Origin: Paracoccaceae bacterium
GTDB taxonomy: Bacteria > Pseudomonadota > Alphaproteobacteria > Rhodobacterales > Rhodobacteraceae
Length of the DNA: 5,804 bases
Reading direction: 5' to 3'
Assembly (NCBI GenBank): GCA_029881635.1
Contig: JAOUMG010000151.1
Coordinates: forward strand, 1-5,804
Made by a program: the position numbers and the translations under genes. Every line of letters begins with the position of its first letter. Positions within the stretch are counted from its first letter, which is position 1. This document shows, one piece after another, positions 5,476 to 5,804 of the stretch. The notes under the pieces were generated by a model. That model did no database searches, was not told the DNA's origin, and saw only the letters and a list, made by a program, of their open reading frames with translations.

Positions 5476-5804
5476 ATGACCGAGAAGCATAGTGACAAGC
5501 CCTGGCTGTTTCGTACCTATGCCGGGCATTCCACCGCAGCGGCATCGAATGCACTGTACAGGGCCAATCTGGCCAAAGGTCAGACCGGGCTTTCAGTGGC
5601 TTTCGATCTGCCGACCCAGACGGGCTATGACAGCGACCACGAACTGGCCAATGGCGAGGTCGGCAAGGTCGGCGTTCCTGTCTGCCATCTGGGTGACATG
5701 CGGGCGCTTTTCGACGGCATTCCCCTTGATCAGATGAACACCTCGATGACGATCAACGCCACGGCCCCCTGGCTGTTGGCGCTTTATATCGCGGCGGCCG
5801 AAGA
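5476..5804 (+). CDS. ecm: Ethylmalonyl-CoA mutase, N-terminal part cut by the window edge
   Basis: Adenosylcobalamin-dependent carbon-skeleton mutase converting (2R)-ethylmalonyl-CoA to (2S)-methylsuccinyl-CoA in the ethylmalonyl-CoA pathway; also named meaA. Only 109 codons of a family of about 650-660 residues are present, all from the start of the substrate-binding TIM barrel; the C-terminal B12-binding domain lies outside. Diagnostic segments are [17 protein letters not shown] (12-28), [18 protein letters not shown] (38-55) and [13 protein letters not shown] (87-99). The forms [11 protein letters not shown] and NTSMTINAT point to ethylmalonyl-CoA mutase; methylmalonyl-CoA mutase typically has LPTHRGYDSDH and SVSMTMNGA. 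The ATG follows GAAAGG (5464-5469) by 6 bases. It reads away from the TPR gene, with its own promoter. Methylmalonyl-CoA mutase is the main alternative but fits these motifs less well. Confidence 0.95.
   Translation, partial: MTEKHSDKPWLFRTYAGHSTAAASNALYRANLAKGQTGLSVAFDLPTQTGYDSDHELANGEVGKVGVPVCHLGDMRALFDGIPLDQMNTSMTINATAPWLLALYIAAAE

Overview
The window looks like an ordinary chromosomal segment from an alphaproteobacterium of the Rhodobacteraceae (Rhodobacter/Roseobacter type). The base composition is GC-rich, roughly 60% by eye. The two edge genes are close to the Rhodobacterales forms of crotonyl-CoA carboxylase/reductase (Ccr) and ethylmalonyl-CoA mutase (Ecm), two signature enzymes of the ethylmalonyl-CoA pathway for acetyl-CoA assimilation. 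I see no insertion sequence, integrase, phage gene, CRISPR array, tRNA or rRNA, and no abrupt change in composition.

Layout from left to right. (1) Minus strand: ccr, 409 N-terminal codons, cut by the left edge. Upstream of it on the same strand lies a membrane-anchored PlsB/PlsC-superfamily acyltransferase (480 codons), separated by 93 bases that hold a candidate ccr promoter and a small TTGC/GCAA palindrome. (2) A 211-base divergent gap with two inverted-repeat structures and a candidate promoter. (3) Plus strand: an 89-codon YbiI-like DksA/TraR C4 zinc-finger protein, then a 161-base gap, then a 207-codon exported protein with a DUF1554/lectin-like pattern. (4) Minus strand: a 424-codon TPR/TTC38-like protein that converges on the exported protein with 9 bases between stops. 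(5) A 161-base divergent gap with a perfect 8-bp-arm inverted repeat just upstream of a good sigma70-type promoter (TTGACA, 18-base spacer, TATCAA). (6) Plus strand: the first 109 codons of ecm, cut by the right edge.

How the genes work together. Ccr makes (2S)-ethylmalonyl-CoA from crotonyl-CoA, CO2 and NADPH. After epimerisation by an enzyme not encoded here, Ecm rearranges (2R)-ethylmalonyl-CoA to methylsuccinyl-CoA. The two genes point outward from a four-gene block (acyltransferase, zinc finger, exported protein, TPR protein) with no recognised role in the pathway. The most interesting material is regulatory: three of the four non-coding gaps contain inverted repeats, and two of these lie at the probable promoters of ccr and ecm. 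I did not find a convincing wholly new biological system. The exported lectin-like protein and the TPR protein are the least explained genes.
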